Of a DNA stretch of 64,000 bases, positions 10,132-18,327 are shown piece after piece. The notes under the pieces are model-generated. The model worked only from the letters and a program-made list of their open reading frames with translations, searched no databases and had not been told where the DNA came from. Both the position numbers and the translations under genes were made by a program. Source of the stretch: Takakia lepidozioides (Eukaryota > Streptophyta > Takakiopsida > Takakiales > Takakiaceae); assembly GCA_030704615.1 (NCBI GenBank), contig CM060733.1:69502001-69566000 (forward strand), given 5' to 3'. The first letter of the stretch is position 1. Every line of letters begins with the position of its first letter.

Positions 10132-11505
10132 TTATTCTACCCACACGCAAGGATCATGGCGAAGCATTGCACTGGCCTCGTTCATACTCAAAGTAGGATA
10201 ATTAATTAAGGGGCTGTCAGCACAACAGCGGAGACGTCGAAGAAAAATCCAGTAAATGTGCTTGCAATGGGTGTACCCTTCCTTCAAATTGCGCATCTTC
10301 ACAAAGTTGGGACATGTGCAGTCTGGGTAAATGCCAATTGAGACGTAATAAACCTGCCCGTTGGTCGCTGAGCTGGAAGTACTGATGGTGTAAACTCTTC
10401 CCATCCCCGGTCGAGGAACATCACGGAAGCTCTGAACGATACCTCGCAGCGACATCGCCAATCCGACCTTCGTCCTATTAAGAGCTGTCTGTTTTTTGTG
10501 GTTATATTGCTTGCCCCATCTGCATTTGGGGTAATAGTCCCGATTCTGATGAGTTGCGGGCTGGTGGGCACGAACGTCCTCCTCCATTTGAAATCGTGGG
10601 ATATCATCCCTCGGGACCAGGCAAAACCCGGCTACATCCAATGAGTTAACTTCCTCCTGAGTCGAATCTGTTCCTGCCATCACAGGCCATACCTGTGGTG
10701 GCTCAGGTCTGTCCTTCGCATCTCGGTGGACTCCCCCACAAACACACTGTTGAATGTCTTGAGGACAAAACCAGAACTCATGCAATTTCGGTTTTGCAAA
10801 AATTGGGTTGTGGCACATTCCAATGTACTTCGGAGCTGGGATGCCAGACGATTTCGAAGGATGGATCTGCTGCTTACAGGGCTGCCCGCTATCAACCCGA
10901 ATACCCCAACATTGGGCGCGTGACAAGTCCGTTGTTCTTGCAATAGCAGTGGACACTAAAGTCTCCAACACTGGTTTTCCGTACTGCTGTGGAACACCAT
11001 TGTAGTTGGGAGCTGCCATGTCATCCTCCTCATCCATGTCCTCCACATGCACTCGGGAGCCACCTGCGCCTAAAGCCCGCCTCGGTCCAGTCTGCATGTT
11101 CATATCAGACCGCCATGAATGCTGATCCTCCTCCTCATCCAGATTGTGGATGAATATCTTCCTCTTTGTTGTGCGTGTGAGAAGGTCACCTTCCAAGCCG
11201 CCCGCACGGTTATGCAGTGGTGTTCCAACCACAAATGTCTTGAGAGCCTCCGCCATTTTCCTTGGGTCACTTGACCTCGATGCCGCACGCACCAGCAAAT
11301 CCTCTCGGCTGGGTCCAACTCCTTTTCTGCCCCCATTAAGGAACAAACGGTACCCGGATGTCTGCAGGCACGCACGCACAATATCATGTCGTGTTGCCAT
11401 GTACATGTCCGACTTCACGGAGCCACTCCCTGCTTGCCAGCTCGCATGAATCGATTCTGAGATATTCACATTCGGCATGTCCGCGTCCTCCTCCAAACTG
11501 AGTCC
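10132..11505 (-). CDS. SWIM zinc-finger protein exon
   Basis: The exon starts after acceptor CTGTTCAG (11506-11513) and is open to 10132. Near the C-terminus it has YPDCTCPNFVKMRNLKEG followed by HCKHIYWIFLRR, the CxC...CxH pattern of a SWIM zinc finger. This domain is found in MuDR/FAR1 transposases, MEKK1 and other DNA- or protein-binding proteins. Upstream are several Cys/His pairs (CWGIRVDSGQPCKQQIH; CVCGGVHRDAK) that may form a second metal site. The N-terminal third is Arg/Asp-rich with no clear fold. The last codons read WVE-stop, but the stop overlaps a possible donor (GTAGAATAAC), so the exon may continue into 8570-9167. Related SWIM proteins in plants are often domesticated or active transposases; no DDE core is seen here. 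Confidence 0.6.
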   Translation of the reverse strand, partial: GLSLEEDADMPNVNISESIHASWQAGSGSVKSDMYMATRHDIVRACLQTSGYRLFLNGGRKGVGPSREDLLVRAASRSSDPRKMAEALKTFVVGTPLHNRAGGLEGDLLTRTTKRKIFIHNLDEEEDQHSWRSDMNMQTGPRRALGAGGSRVHVEDMDEEDDMAAPNYNGVPQQYGKPVLETLVSTAIARTTDLSRAQCWGIRVDSGQPCKQQIHPSKSSGIPAPKYIGMCHNPIFAKPKLHEFWFCPQDIQQCVCGGVHRDAKDRPEPPQVWPVMAGTDSTQEEVNSLDVAGFCLVPRDDIPRFQMEEDVRAHQPATHQNRDYYPKCRWGKQYNHKKQTALNRTKVGLAMSLRGIVQSFRDVPRPGMGRVYTISTSSSATNGQVYYVSIGIYPDCTCPNFVKMRNLKEGYTHCKHIYWIFLRRLRCCADSPLINYPTLSMNEASAMLRHDPCVWVE

Positions 11506-11530
11506 CTGAACAGAACAAAAACACTTGTAA

Positions 11531-12140
11531 GATGGGAAGTCGGCACATGAGACTTGCGTGGCGCCGGAAAATCAAAATGTACATACATGCCTCTTTGGAC
11601 TACTCACTTATAGGACACGGGAAGTCGGCACAAGATTACAGACGTGACTGGGCAGACAAACGGAATAAACATACTGGAAAGACGACACCGACATCCCCGT
11701 CAGTACTCCGGCGACATGGAGCTGGACGTGGGAAGTCGACACATACTTACAGAGGGTTGTGGACACAGAATCAGAAAACCACAGTGGTAAATCAGCACAG
11801 ACTTCCCGGTTTGCACATGGGAAGTTTGCACACACGCAAACGTGCCTGGGCACAGTGGCACTCCACTGACAAGTCGGCACAGACTTCCATGTGACAGAGA
11901 AGGACGGGAAGGCTGCACAGAGTTGCACTGGGTTCGGGGAACAATATAGTAATAGCACAGCGGTAAGTCGGCACAGACTTCCCTGTCTGCACTCCCGGAG
12001 CATTGCGATGGGAAGTCGGTGACTTAAAGAGGTGGCTGGACACACTGTCAAAATAGCCAATGCAAAGTCGGTGCAGACTTCCTTATCACGCACCAGGCAT
12101 GCATGATGCCGGAGGTGGGAAGTCGGCACAGACTCCCCGA
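11531..12140. repeat. GAAGTC-N6-GACTTC palindrome cluster 5 (intron)
   Basis: This is the densest intronic cluster: about ten intact or partly decayed copies between 11531 and 12137 (e.g. 11786, 11870, 11964, 12062, 12118), often 45-65 bp apart and in both spacer orientations. It fills the intron between the first exon (12150-12835) and the SWIM exon (10132-11505). In all reading frames the copies translate as recurring GKSAQTS, KSVPTC and GSLCRL peptides, which produce false ORF similarity. Confidence 0.85.
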
Positions 12141-12149
12141 GCACCGTCC

Positions 12150-12835
12150 AGCTGGCCCGCTGCATTGGTGTTTTCTGTCGGCGGCAACTCGTACACAATG
12201 TCCCCATCTACTCTTCTGGGTAAATGGTTCACCTTCACTATTTGAACACTGTGAAAGTCGATCCTAGAAAGCTCGCTGCGGGATGTGGTGCTGGTGCGTA
12301 GGAGCTGCAAGATGTCCACCATTGAATTTGTAACCGCATCTGCGGGTGTGGGAGTAAACACGTCGGCATCCACCTCATGTGCATCGTCGTCCTCCATGGT
12401 GTTTGCGCGCGTGCGCGGAGGTGCGGAGTGTGCTCGTCTGCTGCCAACCACCATGCAGTCCTCATCCTCCTCACTCAATATTTGAATACTCTCCGTCTTT
12501 GCAGGACATGGGCCAAATATGGATGCGGCAGTCGGTGCAGTAAGGTATGCCAACACACTCGACGATGATGCTTGCTGGCCATATACAATGTATTGTTGAC
12601 CTGTTTCGTGTGGAATGACATAGGCCCGCGCAAAATCATTTCGTTTAGGACTGACAATCCGAGTTTCCACAACGCCATCCTCTCCCACCTCCTCGACTTC
12701 GAAAACAGCCGTCCTAGGCTGCAATGCAAACCGAGATCTGAGAACCTTGTCTGCGAATATCACCGAACCATCCTTTGCTTCCACTCTTACAGATGCATTT
12801 GCAGATGGACAGGTTAGGCGAACGCACTCAGCCAT
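12150..12835 (-). CDS. First exon of the SWIM gene
   Basis: It begins with a true ATG (12833-12835) and about 228 codons stay open to a donor-like GTGCTCGG near 12149. The start reads MAECVRLTCPSANASVRVEA and continues as beta-rich protein. The middle has an acidic/Ser segment (SEEDEDCMVVGSRRA) and the end has SRIDFHSVQIVKVNHLPRRV. I recognise no family. It is head-to-head with the ParB-like gene starting at 14110, sharing a 1.27-kb intergenic region that is itself packed with the palindrome. The exon/intron border near 12150 is uncertain by some tens of bases. Confidence 0.55.
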
Positions 12836-13059
12836 GTTGACAGTGACAGAGTAGAAGGTGTGCTCTGAACAGAGTGCAAGTACAAACAGAATGATGTCAG
12901 TGTTTGTATGTACATTGAGAAATTTGAAATGGAGCGGTCCTTGTCCACCACTTTCCAGGTGGCGCAGCTTTGGCCTTTAGCAAACGACATTCTTCTGGCA
13001 TTTTCCAACGGCAACTTACCTGTCGGAATCCGCGTAAATCCCTAACATTCCGACTGTTT

Positions 13060-13815
13060 GTTAGAAGTCTGCAACGACTTCACGGCAGTGCAACGTATCC
13101 TGCAGATAGACCCACGAAGTCTGTCGTAGCCGTTCAAAATGGAACCGGCAAGTCGGTGCATAATTGCCTTTGAGCACAAGGCCGCAAACCGCAAAAGAAC
13201 CCGCAAAAAATGTGCAGCCCACTTCATGATGTCTTCTTCGGAAATGAACCTGCCAGAAGTCTGCGCCGACTTCTGAAATGGTCTGACGGAATGTAGTTTT
13301 CGTGTAACGTGGACGCATGAAAACGGCAAGTTTGTGACGACTTCCGGCATTTTCTGACGAGAATCTGTCGAAATATGCCTAAATGGCCTGCCGGGACTCA
13401 GTTTTTAGGGGCAGGCATGAATATAACGTCCAAGTCGGTGCTGACTTGCCGGAAATGCACTCCCGGCGGCCGCGAAAGTCCAACTTCTGGCGGACTAACA
13501 GCAATGTCACCGGAAAGTTTGTGCCGACTTCCCGGAAAACCAACGGGCAGTCCGCACATGCAATGTCAGGCGTCGAGGCTGCCCTTAGATTTGGGAATAG
13601 ACCAGCCGGGAAGTTGTCACAGACTTCCCGGCAATTACCCATTTTCAGGCGAACATAATCCGGGAAGTCTGGGCAGACATCACCGGCAAGTCTGCACAAA
13701 CTTACTGCAAAATTCCACATTCAGGCGCTACGTGTGACGTTTTGCGGCACTGCACGTGTCGTGTGGTCACACGTTGGGGATTGAAGTGCCGGGAAGTCTG
13801 TGCAGACTTGCCGGA
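13060..13815. repeat. GAAGTC-N6-GACTTC palindrome cluster 6 in a divergent promoter region
   Basis: About ten copies lie at roughly 13063, 13150, 13256, 13327, 13430, 13512, 13610, 13662, 13686 and 13791. They fill the interval between the divergent starts at 12835 (minus) and 14110 (plus). Here many copies are extended by CCGG on one or both sides (e.g. GGAAGTTGTCACAGACTTCC followed by CGG). The remaining DNA has no open gene. The location means the repeats could act in transcription of both genes; this is inference. Confidence 0.85.
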
Positions 13816-14109
13816 AATTGTGCGTTTTCAGGTGATGACTACGACCTTTCAGGCAGCGCACATGTCGATTAGGCACCCATTGGGGCCTACGATGTTAGTG
13901 GCGCATCCTCGAAATGCCTTCCAGAAGCGTTGCCGCGAAGCGACTTCCACCAAGCCGCCACTTTCTCGTCTTCCGCCAAACCGCCTCTTTGCTCCCGCAC
14001 CTGCTCCTTCGCTTCATCGCTCAGTCTGCCCACGCCTTCTGCCCCTCCGTGGATTGCAGCAGTACGTCGCAACGCTTTTGGAGAGGTGCTCCCGGTTTTT
14101 TCAGCAACC

Positions 14110-14413
14110 ATGGAGGCTATTGGTGAGGACGACCCCGACTTTCAGCTTGAGAGACCCTCGCAGAGACCCTCGCAGATGGTGCTAAGGACCCACACCATTG
14201 TTTCCAGTTCGCAGAGCAGCGAGCAGGCACGCGGGCGAGGGAAGGCGCGGGGGAACACCACGAAAGGGCAATCTAGATCTGCAGACGCCTCCGCCCCATC
14301 CTCCTCTCGGCAGCAGAAATCAGATCGCTCGCCCATGTCGGTATCAAACCGCTCGTCGCCGGGAGCAGGGAGCTCGCACAGGGGTCAGCATGCCAGGGGT
14401 CCAAGAGCGCCTG
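14110..14413 (+). pseudogene. ParB/Srx-like gene, 5' part, split by retrotransposon
   Basis: The ATG at 14110 lies in a strong context (AGCAACCATGG). The first 101 codons (MEAIGEDDPDFQLERPSQ...) are Ser/Arg/Gln-rich and probably disordered. At 14413 the frame runs into the left end of the retrotransposon. After removing 14414-26008 and one CCTG target copy, the frame continues exactly at 26009 (RAP|GVDVVLTAERRERALKML), which shows the ORF was intact when the element landed. The start lies 1.27 kb from the divergent ATG at 12835. The insertion would truncate the protein after roughly 100 residues plus read-through into the LTR. Confidence 0.65.
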
Positions 14414-14499
14414 TGTCGTGCGCATACATATCGCTACACAACTACATCGCTGTCCAAACCACACCATACATATATGCACAATAAAGTAGTCTGCCACAA
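14414..14499 (-). repeat. Extra U3 segment outside the 3' LTR
   Basis: This segment, starting TGTCGTGCGCATACATATCG on the plus strand, is identical to 14850-14935. The first copy forms the outer end of the insertion, abutting the CCTG duplication. The second copy lies just inside, between the LTR core and the polypurine tract. The same segment is missing from the 5' LTR at the other end of the element. Together this is a circular permutation of the LTR. Confidence 0.85.
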
Positions 14500-14934
14500 T
14501 GATAGAAATCCAACGAACACACTGTGACACAAAACATGAAAACCAAACCATCACTCTTAGAAAATAGTAGTCGAGCCAGGGGCACCCCAAGCTATGGGGA
14601 CTCCACCCCACAACAACCTGTACCCCTACATAAGCACACTCAAATCTAAACACATGCAGGAGCTCGGTCGCGCAGGCTCAACTCGAGAAAGATGAGCCGC
14701 GCGACTGCCGCTCTCGTGAAGATAAGACGGACCAGGTGTCAAACTAAACTTGACACCTGATTTAACACTTGACCTAAATCCAAGTGTTAAATACAAATAA
14801 CTAGTTTTATTCTAGCTGTTTTCACACTGTGCTTATTTAACTTGACAGCTGTCGTGCGCATACATATCGCTACACAACTACATCGCTGTCCAAACCACAC
14901 CATACATATATGCACAATAAAGTAGTCTGCCACA
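14500..14934 (-). repeat. 3' LTR (complete, 435 bp)
   Basis: In the sense of the element this LTR starts TGTGGCAGAC right after the polypurine tract and ends TTTCTATCA at 14500. It comprises an 85-bp U3 head, a GC dinucleotide (14848-14849) and the 348-bp core shared with the other end (25661-26008). A TATA-like TTATCT lies about 31 bp before CATCTTTCTCGAG, the stretch complementary to the primer site, so transcription may start there (inference). The core also contains a palindrome, GACAGCTGTC, at the U3-head/core junction. Confidence 0.8.
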
Positions 14935-14936
14935 AT

Positions 14937-14947
14937 CGCCCCCCTAG
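14937..14947 (-). other. Polypurine tract of the retrotransposon
   Basis: On the minus strand the sequence reads CTAGGGGGGCGA and is followed by TTGTGGCAG, the start of the 3' LTR. A G-rich tract directly upstream of the LTR is the plus-strand primer of LTR retrotransposons. Its position argues that the true U3 begins with the 85-bp segment rather than with the 348-bp core. Confidence 0.6.
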
Positions 14948-15194
14948 CTGGTGGATAGGTCCCTCTACCTCCAGATAGCTACAAGATGTAATAGCCACAG
15001 CCGTACTAAGTCCTCTATCACTGTCCCTATTGTACTCAAACTCTATAGACCAAGAGGCCGGGTACAAGAGTAGCCCCATCGTTAGTCGCCATCTTGCAAT
15101 CTGTGAACTTGAGCCAGGACCTCGTGTGTTCAAGGTCTCCTAGTAGCTGGGCCTTGCGTTGCTTGTTAGTCTCCCATGGTTGTATCCACTCCCA

Positions 15195-17054
15195 CTATCC
15201 AATGCATTGTGGACATAACCAATCCCCATCTGGAACCATCTCAAGAGGTGGAGTCAAGCACCCCATATGCCAACCTCTAGAGCATCGATCACACACCAGC
15301 ATGGTGGCTGCCCCTTTAGCAGACCCACACAACATGCACCTCAAACCTGCAGATACCACTGCCAGGTTTGGGTCAATCCTGCCATCGACATTCGGAAGGT
15401 GACATGGCGCACAATTACGCACATGGTCCTTCCAAGTTATGCCATCCCGACCCTCCAAGACCAAGACGCCTGAGGGCAAGACCTCTCGAACCCTCAAAAT
15501 AACACGTCCTGCAGTCACATCCAGGGTCGTAGGAGCAGTCTGCTGCAGATAGACATAGTCACCAGGGTTGAATCTCCGAACCCCAGGACGATAGCCCCCA
15601 CCACGTATGGTAGCATACCTCAACGTATCACGGTGTTGTGCAATGGCAAGGTTCTCGAAAGCCATGGGCATGACTCTCTTGAACAACTCTGCACGCTGCT
15701 CACATGCACGTGCCCACACGTCCGGATCGTCAAGGTTAAGAACTGTAGCAGCTTCTCTGCGAATGGATGTAGGCAAATCCGGCTCTCGGCCAAAGAGAAG
15801 AAAGTATGGTGAGAAGGAGGCAAGTGATGCTTGCTTGCTGAACCTGTAGCCCATGGCTAACCAGGGTAACTGAAGGTCCCAATCTCCTAGGTGTCCCTTC
15901 TGCAAGCCATACTTGCGCAAACCCCTCTTTACTGTCTGAACAACTCTCTCTGCCAAGCCATCGGCTTCAGGATGATCCCGAGAAGTGGTGCGGTGGTCTA
16001 TCAAGGCCTTGTCACACAAAGCCTGAAACTCCCCCAAGAACTCTCTCCCTTGGTCCGTGAGTACCTCAGCTGGAGCACCGAATCGGCTAAGCACACAATC
16101 CAGGAATGCATACGCAGCTCCCTCACTAGCCTTATCAGGCAATGGAACCAATTCAATCCACTTGGAGAAGTGCTCCACCATCACCAACACGTACTTGTTG
16201 TGGCGCATGGTCAGTGGCAACGGCCCTGCGAAGTCAAGACTCCACCTGTAGCCCAATCCCATGATCGGAAGAGGGTGCAATTGTGGAGTAGGGGCGTTGA
16301 ATGAAGCACGCACCCTGTCACACACCATGCACCTAGCCACAAATTGTTGCACCTCTGTGTGCATACCACGCCACCAATACTGCCCCTGCAGTAGACTATG
16401 AGTGCGTCGCACCCCAAAATGCCCCAACTCCTCATGGGCATGCCGCACTAACCGTGCCCGCTGTGTTGGGTGAGGCACAATCCTCACTCGACCATCCTCC
16501 CACACTCGGAGCAGGTGTGTCCCCTCCCACCTGAACCTCTTGGCTCGTTGTAGGATCCGATCCCTCTCCTTGGCAGTCATAGTGGCTGCCGTGTCTCCAC
16601 TGCGGAGGTAGTCCAACACAACTGAATCCTCATGTATATCTTTGGCGCCACCCTGCTCATTGCTGGCCTCAGGGTCCTCAGACACTTGATCTACAGTCAT
16701 CCCTGTTGTAGGTCCAACCTGGCCTTCCGCTGCCAAGATACACAGAAATGCAGATGCATGCCATCCGGGCACCATCTCCTCGTCCGTCTCACCATGCCAC
16801 CGAGCTCCAGTGTCATCCTGCTGGCTCGTGCATGGATTGCGACTCAACCCATCTGCATTTCGATTGACCAAACCCGGTCGATGCACCACCTGAAAGTCAT
16901 ACTCTTGAAGGATGAGTGCCCACCGTGCAAGCTTCCCCGTAAGCTTGTCTGACTCCATCAACCACTTGAGTGGTTGGTGATCCGTGACAAGGGTGAAGAG
17001 ATTGCCGTATAATAGCACCTGAAGTGTGCCACGGCCCACACTGCAGCTAAGCAT
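15195..17054 (-). CDS. RNase H-integrase with C-terminal PHD finger (retrotransposon pol 3' part)
   Basis: The ORF opens in the RNase H domain (FTLVTDHQPLKWLMES) after a one-base frame change from the RT ORF near 17005. Next comes the integrase: an H-H-C-C zinc site (HAHEELGHFGVRRTH ... ARCMVCDR), then the catalytic core with WSLDFAGPLPL (D), VLTDQGREF (D) and HPEADGLAERVVQTVK (E). The C-terminal part has the usual SH3-like segment (FNPGDYVYLQ). It ends, unusually, in a complete C4HC3 PHD finger: CMLCGSAKG, LVCDRCSRGWHMGC and GDWLCPQC before the stop at 15195. All eight zinc ligands are visible. Chromoviruses carry a chromodomain at this position that reads histone marks. A PHD finger here probably plays the same targeting role, likely reading histone H3 tails (inference). 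Confidence 0.85.
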   Translation of the reverse strand: MLSCSVGRGTLQVLLYGNLFTLVTDHQPLKWLMESDKLTGKLARWALILQEYDFQVVHRPGLVNRNADGLSRNPCTSQQDDTGARWHGETDEEMVPGWHASAFLCILAAEGQVGPTTGMTVDQVSEDPEASNEQGGAKDIHEDSVVLDYLRSGDTAATMTAKERDRILQRAKRFRWEGTHLLRVWEDGRVRIVPHPTQRARLVRHAHEELGHFGVRRTHSLLQGQYWWRGMHTEVQQFVARCMVCDRVRASFNAPTPQLHPLPIMGLGYRWSLDFAGPLPLTMRHNKYVLVMVEHFSKWIELVPLPDKASEGAAYAFLDCVLSRFGAPAEVLTDQGREFLGEFQALCDKALIDHRTTSRDHPEADGLAERVVQTVKRGLRKYGLQKGHLGDWDLQLPWLAMGYRFSKQASLASFSPYFLLFGREPDLPTSIRREAATVLNLDDPDVWARACEQRAELFKRVMPMAFENLAIAQHRDTLRYATIRGGGYRPGVRRFNPGDYVYLQQTAPTTLDVTAGRVILRVREVLPSGVLVLEGRDGITWKDHVRNCAPCHLPNVDGRIDPNLAVVSAGLRCMLCGSAKGAATMLVCDRCSRGWHMGCLTPPLEMVPDGDWLCPQCIG

Positions 17055-18169
17055 TCTCCCTCATATGAGCTATACTTAGACTCTGCAGCATTGTTCGAGC
17101 GGCTAGCATAAGCCACTACGAACTCTCTTCCCTCATCATCCACCTGTGTGAGCACCGCTCCAAGCCCCAGCATGCTCCAATCTGTATGCAGCTGAAAAGG
17201 ACGCCCCCTGATAGGTCGTCTCAAGATGGGCGCCGAGGTCAACCTCGCCTTGAGCTCTTGAAAAGCTTGTTCTTGCTCATCTTCCCACTGCCACTCCTGG
17301 TCCACCTTGGTCAGCTTGGTTAGAGCCTTTGCAATGGCACTAAATCCCTTAACAAACCGTCTGTAATAGTTTGCTAACCCCATGAAAGCTCGAACTCGGC
17401 TCACATCCGTGGGGCGTGGAACCTGTGCAATGGACTCTACCTTAGTCTGCTGTACCCCCAATCCTCCAGGATATATCATGTGACCCAGATACTCAATCTG
17501 GTTGTGGAAAAACTTGCACTTGCCCGGATGTAACTTCAATCCGTGCGTCCTCAAGCGCTCAAATACCCCCTGAAGGTGTCTCTCATGCTCCTCCACCGTA
17601 GCACTAAAGATGATGATGTCATCTATGTAGCACCGAGCAAACTCCACCCCTGCTAGAATCCTGTCCATGACTCTTTGAAACTCAGCGGGAGCGTTTTTAA
17701 GCCCAAATGGTAAGAACCGCCACTGGTATAGGCAATCCTTCCCGTGCTCATTGATCCCCCAGAATGCCGTCTTTTGCTTATCCGCCTCCTTGATCGGCAA
17801 CTGGTGATATCCGGATCGTAAATCCAACGTGCTAAAGACCTTGGAATGCCCAATGGCATCAAAGATCTCCTCTGGTGTTGGCATGGCATACCTATCGGAC
17901 TTGGTCTGACGATTTACAGGCCGGTAATCACCGCACATACGTCTCTCCGTCCAATTGCCATAGACATCCTTCTTAGCTGGCATCACTGTGGCTGAAGCAT
18001 ACTCTCCACCAGAGAGCTCCACCAAACCTGCCTCCCAGAGATCTTGAGTCCTCATCTGAATCAAAGACCTCTCCATGTCACTGTATCTATAGGGTCTCCG
18101 AAAGATTGGCGTGTCAGTGGCCAACTCAATACGGATCTCTTGACCCTTCAGTGCTCCCAAGTCCTTCAA
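16958..18169 (-). CDS. Reverse transcriptase and start of RNase H
   Basis: A Ty3/gypsy RT with [53 protein letters not shown], and the catalytic box CYIDDIIIF (YxDD). The thumb follows, and then the RNase H start with QLHTDWSMLGLGAVLTQ. The frame is open further upstream to about 18330 (KPTGLKVAVTEDNWEPDIGP), where it must connect to the methyltransferase ORF by a -1 change. At the 3' end the frame leaves RNase H after AVAHFRCYY. The true continuation (YGNLFTLVTD) is in the next ORF, most simply explained by one missing T in a TAT(T)TATAC run near 17005. Confidence 0.9.
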   Translation of the reverse strand: MKDLGALKGQEIRIELATDTPIFRRPYRYSDMERSLIQMRTQDLWEAGLVELSGGEYASATVMPAKKDVYGNWTERRMCGDYRPVNRQTKSDRYAMPTPEEIFDAIGHSKVFSTLDLRSGYHQLPIKEADKQKTAFWGINEHGKDCLYQWRFLPFGLKNAPAEFQRVMDRILAGVEFARCYIDDIIIFSATVEEHERHLQGVFERLRTHGLKLHPGKCKFFHNQIEYLGHMIYPGGLGVQQTKVESIAQVPRPTDVSRVRAFMGLANYYRRFVKGFSAIAKALTKLTKVDQEWQWEDEQEQAFQELKARLTSAPILRRPIRGRPFQLHTDWSMLGLGAVLTQVDDEGREFVVAYASRSNNAAESKYSSYEGECLAAVWAVAHFRCYYTAISSPLSRITNHSSG

Positions 18170-18327
18170 ACTGAAGGCAAAGCAATTCCTATAAGCCCTC
18201 AGGAACCGCCGTATACGTCGTCTCTCTCCTCCGGTGACAATGGGTCCAATGTCAGGCTCCCAATTGTCCTCCGTAACTGCAACCTTAAGTCCAGTGGGCT
18301 TAGAGGTAGAGGACCGTCCCGTGGTTG

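Noticed and set aside
11532-12207. ORFs with repeated peptides such as GKSAQTS, REVCADLP and GSLCRL
   Set aside because: These are six-frame translations of the GAAGTC-N6-GACTTC repeat, not conserved protein motifs.
4988-13815. Regularly recurring palindromic repeats suggesting a CRISPR array
   Set aside because: Spacing is irregular, copies are in both orientations and decayed, they sit in introns of a eukaryotic gene, and no cas genes are present.
13375-14185. Plus-strand ORFs of 120 and 147 aa in the divergent intergenic region
   Set aside because: They run over the palindrome cluster and into the ParB-like gene in another frame; the ATG at 14110 with good context is preferred.
14414-14847. 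Taking the outer 434-bp unit (core plus outer U3 segment) as the true LTR
   Set aside because: It would place the polypurine tract 86 bp away from the LTR and the primer site next to an incomplete LTR at the other end; the 435-bp unit 14500-14934 fits both PPT and PBS.
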